Shown: one piece after another, positions 1 to 7,228 of the stretch
Layout: each line of letters starts with the position of its first letter
Numbering within the stretch: the first letter of the stretch is position 1
Assembly: GCA_001803225.1 (NCBI GenBank)
Contig: MHBF01000004.1
Span: forward strand, 1 to 47,040
DNA from: Lentisphaerae bacterium GWF2_44_16
GTDB taxonomy: Bacteria > Verrucomicrobiota > Lentisphaeria > Victivallales > GWF2-45-14
Length of the DNA stretch: 47,040 bases
Direction of reading: 5' to 3'
The notes under the pieces: generated by a model
Databases searched by the model: none
What the model was told of the DNA's origin: nothing
The model's input: only the letters and a program-made list of their open reading frames with translations
Translations under genes and position numbers: made by a program

Positions 1-133
1 GTCAGGTTTATTGCACCCCACCCTTTTTGTCAGACTAAATGCATTTGAATGGTTGGAGGGGGGGTGCGTTTACTTTTTCAATTTTCATTGGTCACTTTTT
101 TCCATTTTTCCAGCTTCTCTTCAAGTTTTGCTA

Positions 134-162
134 TTGACAAGCGAAATGAAGTATATTATAAT
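134..162 (+). promoter_or_regulatory. Consensus sigma70-type promoter for the first operon
   Basis: A perfect -35 TTGACA (134-139) and a perfect -10 TATAAT (157-162) are separated by exactly 17 bases. Transcription would start near 169, leaving a leader of about 47 bases before the ATG at 216. A promoter this close to consensus would be strong unless repressed, and the palindrome at its start point suggests repression. Confidence 0.8.
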
Positions 163-167
163 ATCTT

Positions 168-193
168 TATACCACTGGTATATTTTATAACCA
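168..193. promoter_or_regulatory. Palindromic operator candidate at the transcription start
   Basis: TATACCA-C-TGGTATA (168-182) is a perfect 15-bp palindrome. A third, imperfect half-site, TATAACCA, follows at 186-193. It covers the predicted start point of the consensus promoter, where a repressor would block initiation. TGGT/ACCA half-sites are typical of several GntR and LacI family operators. Neither regulator gene in this window shows this motif in its own promoter, so the cognate regulator probably lies upstream of the window. Confidence 0.55.
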
Positions 194-215
194 GAGATAA
201 AAAAAGGAAGGCTTA

Positions 216-1121
216 ATGAAAATAGATATTCACACGCACATTACCTATTTGAAATTTCCTGAATTCAGGAAATATTTCAAATATGAGGATTTTACGGCAA
301 AAACACTTCTGGAATGCATGGATGAGGAGGGCATAGATAAATCTGTTATTCTGCCGATAAGCAACCCGGAAAACGTAGACATATACGGAGTTACAGGGAA
401 CCTGGAAACCATAGAGGAATGCAGAAAACATCCTGACAGGTTTATACCTTTCTGTAATATTGACCCGAGAAGCGGACTCAATACTCCTAAGGCCAACCTT
501 TCAGACCTGATGAAAATATACAAAGATTTAGGTTGCCGGGGCATCGGCGAAATCTGCGCTAATATCCCGATAACGGACAAACGCTATAAAAACCTTTTCT
601 ATCATGCTGCTCTCGAAAAAATGCCTCTGCTTTTTCATTTTTCAGGCAAAAGGTTTGGGACTTACGGGGCCTACGACCACCTGCACCTGCCGGGACTGGA
701 AGAGTGTCTGAAGGAATTTCCCGAGACCATCTTCATAGGACACAGCGCGGCTTTCTGGGGTGAAATGGCGGCAGACTTTAAATATAAAGAGCGCGACGGT
801 TATCCCAAAACCCCGGTAAAAAAGAAAGGCCGCCTATGGGAGCTTTTGGATAAATATCCAAACCTCTATGCCGACCTTTCCGCTGGAAGCGGATGGAACG
901 CCATCACCAGAGATATCGAAAACGGCGTAGCTTTCCTGACCAGATTCCAGAAGAAAATAATGTTCGGCACCGACCGTTTCGGAAGCAGAAAAGACGGTCT
1001 GGGTAAAAAAATTATTTCAATGTACGACACACTCCTTCAGGACGGCAAAATAACAAAAGACGTTTATGACAATATCACATATAAAAATTTCAACAGAGTA
1101 ATAATGGGAGAAAGCAAATGA
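216..1121 (+). CDS. Amidohydrolase family protein (TIM-barrel metal-dependent hydrolase)
   Basis: This is a 301-residue amidohydrolase-2 type protein. The N-terminal DIHTH motif (residues 3-7) supplies the usual first pair of metal-binding histidines. Further expected positions are HFSGK (about 142), FIGHSA (about 172) and the late FGTDRFG motif, whose Asp is normally the catalytic base. There is no signal peptide, so it is cytosolic. The start is set by an AAGGAAGG ribosome site just upstream. The stop overlaps the next ATG by four bases (ATGA), so it is translationally coupled to the DegT-type gene. The substrate cannot be read from sequence; its neighbours suggest an amino-sugar or cyclitol-like compound. 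The family is firm, the reaction is not. Confidence 0.85.
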   Translation: MKIDIHTHITYLKFPEFRKYFKYEDFTAKTLLECMDEEGIDKSVILPISNPENVDIYGVTGNLETIEECRKHPDRFIPFCNIDPRSGLNTPKANLSDLMKIYKDLGCRGIGEICANIPITDKRYKNLFYHAALEKMPLLFHFSGKRFGTYGAYDHLHLPGLEECLKEFPETIFIGHSAAFWGEMAADFKYKERDGYPKTPVKKKGRLWELLDKYPNLYADLSAGSGWNAITRDIENGVAFLTRFQKKIMFGTDRFGSRKDGLGKKIISMYDTLLQDGKITKDVYDNITYKNFNRVIMGESK

Positions 1122-2434
1122 GTAAACTGGCAATCCTCGGCGGGAAAAAAGCGGTAAAAAGCGCGGCTGGAGACATGTTCAAATGGCCTGTCACAAACAA
1201 GGCCATGGAAGACGCGGTCATAAAAGTACTGAGAGAAGGCAATATGTCGGGAAGCGACATTACGAAGGAATTTGAGAATAAATACGCCGAATGGCATGGC
1301 GTTAAGTACGGTCTCGGCATGAATAACGGAACAGCGTCGCTTCACTCGGCGTTTTACGGTCTCGGCCTCGGATGCGGCGATGAACTCATAGCTCCGGCTG
1401 TAACTTACTGGGCCACCGCCCTGCCGGCCCTTTCACTCGGATGCCGAGTTGTTTTCGCGGATATACTTCCGGACACACTTTCCATTGACCCGGCAGATAT
1501 CGAAAAGAAAATCACTCCCAGAACTAAAGCGATTGTGGTCGTGCATTATCTCGGGATGCCCGCCGATATGGACGCCATAATGAAAATCGCCAGAAAACAT
1601 AAGCTGAAAGTCATTGAGGATGTTTCCCACGCACACGGCGCTTTATATAAGGGAAAAATGGTCGGCACAATCGGCGATGCCGCAGGGTTCTCGCTGATGA
1701 GCGGCAAATCATTTGCCATCGGCGAAGGCGGCATAATGCTGACAAACGACAAAAAAGTCTATGAACGCGCCATCATGTTCGGGCTCTATGAACGTCACGG
1801 CGACGTAACAGACAAGGAACTCCAGAAAGGCGCGGGACTCCCTTGGGGCGGTTACAAATACCGCATGCACCAGATGTCCGCCGCCGTTGGCTTGGAACAG
1901 TTGAAAAAATATCCGAAGGAAATGGCTGAAATAGATAAGTCCATGAATTATTTCTGGGACCTTCTCGAAGGCGTTCCTGGATTGAAAGCCCTGCGTCCGG
2001 CAAAAAAATCAGGCTCGACAATGGGCGGTTGGTACGCGGCACATGGTCTCTATGTTCCAGAAGAACTCGGCGGACTTTCTGTGGCGAGATTTGCGGAAGC
2101 CGTGAAGGCGGAAGGCGGCATCTGCGGTGCAGGATGCAACAAAGCCCTCCATACCCATCCGCTTTTCACCACACTGGATGTATATGGACACGGACGCCCG
2201 ACAAATTGCGCGAACATGCCGAAAAGCGTCAAAGGCAAACAGGCAAAACTCCCTGTCAGCGAAGGCATCCAGGCACGGACATATTCTATTCCGTGGTTCA
2301 AGCATTTCAGGAAAGACGTTATTGAACAGCATGCGGAGGCATACCGCAAAGCGGCGGAGAATTACAAAGAACTTCTGAAAGACGACAAGGGGAGCGCCTC
2401 GAGCGGAAGTTGGGGACTCTTTGCCAGACGATAG
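1118..2434 (+). CDS. DegT/DnrJ/EryC1/StrS family PLP-dependent aminotransferase
   Basis: A 438-residue fold-type I aminotransferase of the sugar/cyclitol class. The PLP lysine is Lys197 in the SGKSFAIGEGG motif. The Asp that contacts the pyridine nitrogen lies in VIEDVSHAHG (about 168). N-terminal GTASLHSAFYGLGLG and the APAVTYWATALPAL stretch are the usual PLP-phosphate and substrate segments. The family transfers an amino group, usually from Glu or Gln, to a keto-sugar or keto-cyclitol. Close relatives include AHBA synthase and inosose aminotransferases, and I cannot tell which substrate applies. It overlaps the upstream hydrolase by four bases. A strong terminator follows 23 bases after the stop. 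Confidence 0.88.
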   Translation: MSKLAILGGKKAVKSAAGDMFKWPVTNKAMEDAVIKVLREGNMSGSDITKEFENKYAEWHGVKYGLGMNNGTASLHSAFYGLGLGCGDELIAPAVTYWATALPALSLGCRVVFADILPDTLSIDPADIEKKITPRTKAIVVVHYLGMPADMDAIMKIARKHKLKVIEDVSHAHGALYKGKMVGTIGDAAGFSLMSGKSFAIGEGGIMLTNDKKVYERAIMFGLYERHGDVTDKELQKGAGLPWGGYKYRMHQMSAAVGLEQLKKYPKEMAEIDKSMNYFWDLLEGVPGLKALRPAKKSGSTMGGWYAAHGLYVPEELGGLSVARFAEAVKAEGGICGAGCNKALHTHPLFTTLDVYGHGRPTNCANMPKSVKGKQAKLPVSEGIQARTYSIPWFKHFRKDVIEQHAEAYRKAAENYKELLKDDKGSASSGSWGLFARR

Positions 2435-2457
2435 TCGCCCATGCTGTTTTTTTTCTT

Positions 2458-2488
2458 CCGGCGGCATTAACTTGCCGCCGGATTTTTT
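2458..2488 (+). terminator. Rho-independent terminator after the DegT gene
   Basis: A 9-bp GC-rich stem, CCGGCGGCA (2458-2466) with TGCCGCCGG (2473-2481), has a 6-base loop and is followed by six T (2483-2488). It sits between the DegT gene and the ceramidase-like gene on the same strand. It should lower or stop read-through into that gene. Confidence 0.8.
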
Positions 2489-2511
2489 AATTTAATGAAA
2501 AGGAAATAATC

Positions 2512-3807
2512 ATGCGTTTCGGAATTACCACCGCTGACATTACGCCTCCGTTCAAAACCACTATGGGCGGCTACGGGGGCCGTCAGGATTACTTCGATAA
2601 AGTCAATGATCCTCTCTCCTGCACTGTTTTAATTCTTGAGGAAAAAGGCCAAAAAGCACTGATTGCCGCCGCCGACCTGATTACATTTCACGATGAACAG
2701 GCCGTTTCACTGCGTCAGCAGCTGGCAGAGCTTGCCGGGACATCTCCCGATAATGTCATGCTGAACGCATCACATACCCACGGCGGGCCCGAACCGCGCG
2801 ACAAAGGTTCTTATTTTCATGCCTTGCGTGATACTGCGTCTTCAGTAAAATACCGTGAATTTCTGAGAGAACAGATACTGAAAGCCGCCGCTGAAACAGC
2901 AGGTAAAATGGAAGAAGGCTCTCTCTGGTTCGGCATTGGAAAAAGCTCAATCCCGATGAACCGCCGCCTCGAACGAAATGGAGAAATTGTCAACGCTCCA
3001 AATCCGGAAGGCCCGGTGGATGAGCGTATCCAAGTACTCGCCATAAGAAACAAGGAAGGCATTCTCCGCGCACTGGGAATAAGATTATCCTGTCATCCAG
3101 TCGCGACCGGAGCGCAACATCTACTTACCGCAGATTTTCCGGGCGCATTCAAAAAAGCCTGCGCCGACGCTCTGGGCAACGGCGTAACTCCATTTTTTCT
3201 CCAGGGCGCGGGAGGCGATATGCGCCCCTCCCCTGTGGCGGACGGTGATAAATGGCGTCAGATGGACCACGCTGAACTTCCCTCGATTGGACAAACTCTC
3301 TTACACGAAACTCTGGAAGTCCTTAATAACTCTAACGCAATGGAAAAACTCGATACATTGGAACTTGCAGGGCATTTTGAGTACGCTCTCGCGTCATGTG
3401 AACGGCAGTATTGTAAGAAAGAAGACTTCGAAAAACTCCTTTCCAGCAATATCAGCATCGAACGTATTTATGCGCAAAACGCGCTTTGCCGTCTTGAAAA
3501 AGGAGAAACAATTCCAGACACAGAGAAAATAGGGGTCCACACATTGTGGTTGAATAAAGATATCGCGATTGTTGGAATACAAGGCGAAGTTCTGATCGGT
3601 CTGGGCGCGCATGTTGAGAAAAAACTCGCTCCTAAACACACAATTCTACTTGGTTACTGCAACGGCTGTCTATGTTATTTGCCGGATTCCAAAGAGTTGA
3701 AGCGCGGCGGTTACGAGCAGAGCAGTTACCTGTATCACGGCTGGACCGGACCGTTTGCGCCCGGACTGGAAGACACCCTGACCGCATCGGTATTTATTCC
3801 TGAATGA
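2512..3807 (+). CDS. Neutral/alkaline ceramidase-like protein
   Basis: A 431-residue protein resembling the N-terminal domain of neutral/alkaline non-lysosomal ceramidases: FGITTADITPP at the start, an MGGYGGR segment, and the zinc-site motif NASHTHGGP (about 84-92), with another conserved His in LSCHPVATG (about 197). It lacks the C-terminal domain of true ceramidases and has no signal peptide. Proteins of this shape are common near carbohydrate genes in Planctomycetota and Lentisphaerota, where lipid amidase activity has not been shown, so the substrate is open. AAAAGGAAAT supplies the ribosome site. A terminator separates it from the DegT gene, so it may depend on read-through or on its own weak promoter. 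Confidence 0.8.
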   Translation: MRFGITTADITPPFKTTMGGYGGRQDYFDKVNDPLSCTVLILEEKGQKALIAAADLITFHDEQAVSLRQQLAELAGTSPDNVMLNASHTHGGPEPRDKGSYFHALRDTASSVKYREFLREQILKAAAETAGKMEEGSLWFGIGKSSIPMNRRLERNGEIVNAPNPEGPVDERIQVLAIRNKEGILRALGIRLSCHPVATGAQHLLTADFPGAFKKACADALGNGVTPFFLQGAGGDMRPSPVADGDKWRQMDHAELPSIGQTLLHETLEVLNNSNAMEKLDTLELAGHFEYALASCERQYCKKEDFEKLLSSNISIERIYAQNALCRLEKGETIPDTEKIGVHTLWLNKDIAIVGIQGEVLIGLGAHVEKKLAPKHTILLGYCNGCLCYLPDSKELKRGGYEQSSYLYHGWTGPFAPGLEDTLTASVFIPE

Positions 3808-3837
3808 TTTTTTCTCCAGCTGATTTTTTCTCCCTGA

Positions 3838-3876
3838 AGAGAGGTTTTTTTTTCAAAATTACCTCTCTGTTTTTTT
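3838..3876 (+). terminator. Terminator after the ceramidase-like gene
   Basis: Stem AGAGAGGT (3838-3845) with ACCTCTCT (3861-3868). The AT-rich loop may pair further within itself, and a run of seven T follows. It lies 30 bases after the stop codon and isolates this locus from the next gene. Confidence 0.65.
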
Positions 3877-3922
3877 GCGCAATGATATGTTGTCATATCC
3901 AGAAATTCGTAAAAAAAAATTG

Positions 3923-3958
3923 AAAAAGCTTGTTTTCCATTTGAAAAACAATCTTTTT
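3923..3958. repeat. AT-rich inverted repeat upstream of the repeat/H1-tail gene
   Basis: The arms AAAAAGCTTGTTTT (3923-3936) and AAAACAATCTTTTT (3945-3958) pair over 13 of 14 positions with an 8-base centre. The right arm begins inside a likely -35 element (TTGAAA, 3941-3946). It has no GC-rich stem and there is no upstream gene end close by, so an operator or bent-DNA site fits better than a terminator. Confidence 0.5.
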
Positions 3959-3968
3959 TAAATATAAG
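3941..3968 (+). promoter_or_regulatory. Probable promoter of the repeat/H1-tail gene
   Basis: TTGAAA (3941-3946) and TATAAG (3963-3968) are 16 bases apart. They lie in the 247-base gap before the gene and would leave a leader of about 80 bases. Both hexamers deviate from consensus, so this is tentative. Confidence 0.4.
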
Positions 3969-4054
3969 TAAGCTTAAAGAGTCTATGTATGCTTAAATAA
4001 TTTATTAATATCTATTTGCATAGGAATGCAATCTAAAACAGAAAGGTGAACACT

Positions 4055-4846
4055 ATGTTCAGAAGAAGATGGGATGACTCGATGATAATAAACCACATAT
4101 TATCAAAACACGGAAGAGAACCCTTGAATTCTCACTATTACGCGACAACCTATCCGGACGTCTATGCGGCGGCGGACAGGCTTTTCGGTTCGTGGAAAGA
4201 CGCGATTGAAGCCTGCGGCCTCAATTATGCCGAAATCCGTAAATATCGCGAATGGTCAATCACCAAAATACTCGAAGAAATTAAAAAAGCCTACAAAGCT
4301 AAAAAATCCCTGAACTCCAAATATATCCAGGACAACAACAGGCCCCTCTACATGGCGGCTATCAAAAGGTTCAAAAGCTGGGGAAACGCTGTACACGCCG
4401 CAGGTCTGGATTACAAGAAAATCAGAATAAGAAGAAAAATGTCAGTCGCTGAAATTAAAGAGGAAGTAATAACTCTCTTCAATAAAAAAGTCGACATGGC
4501 TTATTCCAATATGAGAGAGAATTACCAGTACCTGCTTGCCTCCGCCATGAAAAAAGTAGGCGACGGCAGCTGGGCCGCCGCACGCAGAAAATGCGGCATT
4601 CTCATAAACTACAGGCTCCCGCGCCATAAGAGATTTAAACATTTTGCTGAACAGCAGAAAAAGAACCAGATTGCCGCTGCCGCAAAAGCAGCCCGGAAAT
4701 CCACGGTAAAACCCGTCAAAAAAACAGTTGCGGTGAAAGCAGCCCGGAAGCCAGTCAAAAAAGTTGCCGCACCGAAGAAGGCCGTAAAAAAAGCCGCTCC
4801 GGTAAAAACAGCACGGAAACCTGTAAAAAAAGGTCGCAGGTCTTGA
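4055..4846 (+). CDS. Three homing-endonuclease-associated-type repeats with histone H1-like tail
   Basis: A 263-residue, strongly basic protein. Residues ~3-58, 59-120 and 121-185 are three copies of one unit: a basic start with Trp or a hydrophobic residue, two helices, an aromatic-rich middle, then FGSWKDAIEACGL, FKSWGNAVHAAGL and GSWAAARRKCGI. This pattern matches the homing-endonuclease-associated repeat (HNH_repeat type), normally an accessory DNA-binding module of HNH nucleases. No HNH or GIY-YIG catalytic motif is present. Residues ~200-263 are a Lys/Ala/Pro tail with three KPVKK units, like histone H1 or chlamydial HctB. I chose ATG 4055 because AAAGG lies 8 bases upstream; the in-frame GTG at 4046 overlaps that site. 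It has its own promoter and terminator. A sequence-guided nucleoid protein is my inference. Confidence 0.8.
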   Translation: MFRRRWDDSMIINHILSKHGREPLNSHYYATTYPDVYAAADRLFGSWKDAIEACGLNYAEIRKYREWSITKILEEIKKAYKAKKSLNSKYIQDNNRPLYMAAIKRFKSWGNAVHAAGLDYKKIRIRRKMSVAEIKEEVITLFNKKVDMAYSNMRENYQYLLASAMKKVGDGSWAAARRKCGILINYRLPRHKRFKHFAEQQKKNQIAAAAKAARKSTVKPVKKTVAVKAARKPVKKVAAPKKAVKKAAPVKTARKPVKKGRRS

Positions 4847-4886
4847 CCTTGCAGTAATGGATCTCATCTATTATAGCAAAGCAAAA

Positions 4887-4922
4887 ATGCATCCGGACTT
4901 AGTCCGGGTGCATATATTTTTT
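4887..4922 (+). terminator. Strong intrinsic terminator
   Basis: A 12-bp stem (4887-4898 with 4902-4913, including CCGGAC/GTCCGG and one G-T pair) has a 3-base loop and is followed by six T. It ends the repeat/H1-tail gene. A run of five A just upstream gives T's on the other strand, so it may also stop the convergent regulator gene. Confidence 0.85.
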
Positions 4923-4979
4923 ACTGTAGAAATATCTAAAACACGCAAAATCCAATCAAACTTTCATTATGATTTAGTT

Positions 4980-6047
4980 TCAGGGTGTCCTCAATATACA
5001 ACTGTTTCCCATTATTAATTTTGCTTTTACTACAGGAAATTTTCTCTTTAAATTGGGCCGCTTCAACTGTTCAACAAGATAGTCGGCCGTCTGCCTTGCC
5101 AATTCAAGATAGTCAGAATCTACAAATGTTATTTCCATATCATAAGGGCTGCTTACCTTGTCTATGCTTATAAGTGAAAATTTTTCCGGAAGTTTAAAAC
5201 CTTTGGCATATAAAAACGGCAGCGCCTCCACGCCGATAGCGCCTTGCGAAAAAAATACGGCATCAGGCTTCAATCTTGATATTTCATGAACAACTTTTTC
5301 CCCAAGCGTTTCACCCGGCGAATAGGAGAGGTTTATGATATGCTCCGGATTCACCGGACGGGAGTTTTTCCTGAACGCCGCCTTGAAAGCCTCAAGGCGC
5401 AGGGTGTTGTACTGACGCTCCGCCCTGTACATGAAGAGTATTTTCCTATGATTATAATTAATGAGCAGTTCGACGGCCTGGGCGATTGCCTGTTTTTCGT
5501 CTATGAGCGCGGCGATGCATTCGCTGTTGGACGGGTGATATCTCAGGAAAAGTACCTGTATTTTCCTGTTTCTCTTTGTAAATCGCTCAATGAGCTCGAA
5601 CTCTCCCTCATTGGGAAAAAGCCAGACGAAGGCGTCGATTTTTTCCGACAGCGTATTTATGTGCCCCTCCTTCAATTCGGAAAAAGTCAGAAGCTCGACA
5701 TGAATTCCTTCCATATTAAGGCGGAAGCATATTTCATTCTGTGCTTCGGCATACATACCGACATCTGTTTGTGAAAGGCGCCTGTAAATGAGGCCAACGC
5801 GGAAATCTTTTCTGACGTCTGTCTCCGACCGGTCCATCACAAAATTTCCAATTCCCGGCTTTGCAAGCAGACTTTTTTCCTCAATGAGTACCTTCAACGC
5901 CTTTCTGACGGACATTCTTGATATCTTGAATTTGCCGGCAAGAAAATTTTCTCCGGGAATGCAGTCTCCGGGGCGGAGTTTATTCTTCTTTATCTCTGAT
6001 TTTAAGTAATTCAAAAGAGAATTATATACAGGTTTGGCGTCTTTCAT
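4980..6047 (-). CDS. GntR-type N-terminus / LacI-type sensor transcriptional regulator
   Basis: A 355-residue AraR-like regulator. Residues ~5-70 form a GntR winged helix: LRPGDCIPGENFLAGKFKIS, then the recognition helix SRMSVRKALKVL, then a wing ending GIGNFV. The remainder is a periplasmic-binding-protein-like sensor (LacI/PBP1 fold) from about residue 80, with HRKILFMYRAERQ and a late ISIDKVSSPYDM strand. Such proteins normally repress carbohydrate genes and release DNA on binding a sugar. The start is ATG 6047 with GGTGA upstream; the in-frame TTG at 6053 lacks a ribosome site. It is transcribed away from the glycan operon beginning at 6327. Its own promoter and the operon promoter carry the same operator, so it very likely controls both. 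Confidence 0.9.
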   Translation of the reverse strand: MKDAKPVYNSLLNYLKSEIKKNKLRPGDCIPGENFLAGKFKISRMSVRKALKVLIEEKSLLAKPGIGNFVMDRSETDVRKDFRVGLIYRRLSQTDVGMYAEAQNEICFRLNMEGIHVELLTFSELKEGHINTLSEKIDAFVWLFPNEGEFELIERFTKRNRKIQVLFLRYHPSNSECIAALIDEKQAIAQAVELLINYNHRKILFMYRAERQYNTLRLEAFKAAFRKNSRPVNPEHIINLSYSPGETLGEKVVHEISRLKPDAVFFSQGAIGVEALPFLYAKGFKLPEKFSLISIDKVSSPYDMEITFVDSDYLELARQTADYLVEQLKRPNLKRKFPVVKAKLIMGNSCILRTP

Positions 6048-6070
6048 TTTCAATCACCCGGAATTTATGA

Positions 6071-6095
6071 TATACATGTCATTATACATGTATAC
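6071..6095. promoter_or_regulatory. Operator over the regulator's own promoter
   Basis: The perfect 12-bp palindrome TATACATGTATA (6083-6094) sits beside a second TATACATGT (6071-6079). Read on the minus strand this is ACATGTATAAT, then GA, then CATGTATA. It covers the -10 of the regulator promoter and closely matches the site at 6195-6219. This arrangement fits autorepression. Confidence 0.65.
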
Positions 6096-6117
6096 TACTG
6101 TTTAAGGAAAAAGTCAA
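6089..6117 (-). promoter_or_regulatory. Promoter of the GntR/LacI-type regulator
   Basis: On the minus strand TTGACT (plus 6112-6117) and TATACA (plus 6089-6094) are 17 bases apart. The -10 lies inside the palindromic operator. Confidence 0.65.
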
Positions 6118-6179
6118 GGGCTCTGGCGTTTAAGTCAAAAAAAAGTCAAAAAAAAAACACTTTATTCCAGGGAAGGCTA

Positions 6180-6208
6180 TTGACTTTGCCTAAATAGACA
6201 TGTATAAT
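6180..6208 (+). promoter_or_regulatory. Promoter of the glycan operon
   Basis: TTGACT (6180-6185) and a perfect TATAAT (6203-6208) are separated by 17 bases, placing the start near 6214 and giving a leader of about 110 bases before ATG 6327. Confidence 0.7.
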
Positions 6209-6219
6209 ATTCATGTCTA
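6195..6219. promoter_or_regulatory. Operator over the glycan operon promoter
   Basis: TAGACATG (6195-6202) and CATGTCTA (6212-6219) form a perfect 8-bp inverted repeat around the -10. The stretch ACATGTATAAT plus a later CATGTCTA repeats the layout of the minus-strand operator at 6071-6095. The CATGT half-site is shared by both divergent promoters, pointing to the adjacent regulator. Confidence 0.65.
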
Positions 6220-6326
6220 ACAAATGAAATAATGCCGTGATTTGTAAAGTTGAACAGTTTTTTTGTAATTGATACTTGTGAAAAGCTATTCCATATAGAA
6301 TGAGTAAGGAAGGAAAGTACAGAAAA

Positions 6327-7199
6327 ATGTTTTTAAGTATGTGGACAGGTTATTTTGCGGATTTAACGCTTGTCGATGCATTAAAGAAACTTGCCGGGGC
6401 AGGTTTTAAATATGCGGAACTCGCTTCTCTTGCTTATTTTCAGAAGGGCCCAAAAAACAACGAAAAAATCTATAAAATTAAAAATCTTTGCGATAAGCTC
6501 GGTATAAAACTTCATCAAGTTCATGGACACTTCGGCACATATATCGAAAAAAGTACTTGCGCTTGGGAAAAACGGTTTGCGGTCTGCAAAGAGGAAATAA
6601 AAATAAGTTCAAATCTCGGAATAGGAATAATAGTGTCGCATCCCTTGTGCCTGGAAAGAGATATTAATCCAAAACAGAGGAATTCCGTTGACTATTACCA
6701 GTACCTTATGAAGGAAAATATATCTTTTTATAAGAAACTTATACCACTTCTTGAAAAATATAATGTGAAAATTGCAATCGAAAATATGCTATCCTCCTTT
6801 AATTGTTTTTATTCCGCAGAAGAACTTCTGGAAATCATTGACTCATTGAAATCCGAACATTTCGGTATCTGCATGGACACGTCACACCTTCAGGGATCCG
6901 GACAGAATTTAAGCAGATTTATCCTGAAGGCTGGGAAACAACTGATTGCCACACATATCTCGGACAACCTGGCCGGCAAAAATCTTGATTTACATCTGAT
7001 GCCCGCCTTTGCCAATAATAATGATGGTTGGGTTGACTGGTTTCCTGTTAGAGAAGCCCTTGAAAAAAGCGGTTACAACGGTAGCTTTAACCTTGAGATA
7101 CCCGGAGAAGGTATGATATGTACACCTCTTGTGATAAGGGAGAGGAAAGTAAAATACGCATATGAATATCTTACTGAATTCCTGGAACACAAATTTTAA
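6327..7199 (+). CDS. Sugar phosphate isomerase/epimerase family protein (xylose isomerase-like TIM barrel)
   Basis: A 290-residue AP-endonuclease-2/xylose-isomerase-like barrel. The expected metal ligands are visible in order: Glu in KIAIENML, Asp/His in GICMDTSHLQ, His in ATHISDN, and the last Glu in NLEIPGEG. Early HQVHGHFGTY is the usual substrate-side histidine segment. The family includes sugar isomerases, 3-epimerases and inosose dehydratases; the exact reaction is unknown. There is no signal peptide, so it is cytosolic. I chose ATG 6327, preceded by AGGAAAG; the in-frame ATG at 6300 has no ribosome site and would add nine charged residues. It is the first gene of the regulated glycan operon. 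Confidence 0.83.
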   Translation: MFLSMWTGYFADLTLVDALKKLAGAGFKYAELASLAYFQKGPKNNEKIYKIKNLCDKLGIKLHQVHGHFGTYIEKSTCAWEKRFAVCKEEIKISSNLGIGIIVSHPLCLERDINPKQRNSVDYYQYLMKENISFYKKLIPLLEKYNVKIAIENMLSSFNCFYSAEELLEIIDSLKSEHFGICMDTSHLQGSGQNLSRFILKAGKQLIATHISDNLAGKNLDLHLMPAFANNNDGWVDWFPVREALEKSGYNGSFNLEIPGEGMICTPLVIRERKVKYAYEYLTEFLEHKF

Positions 7200-7228
7200 T
7201 TTAGCATTGAAAAAACTTGAGGAGCAAG

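Noticed and set aside
13..67. GCACCCC (13-19) and GGGGTGC (61-67) as a hairpin or terminator
   Set aside because: The loop would be about 40 bases and no T-run follows. The C/G-rich runs make a chance match likely.
4046..4054. GTG 4046 as start of the repeat/H1-tail gene
   Set aside because: It overlaps the AAAGG ribosome site that is well spaced for ATG 4055.
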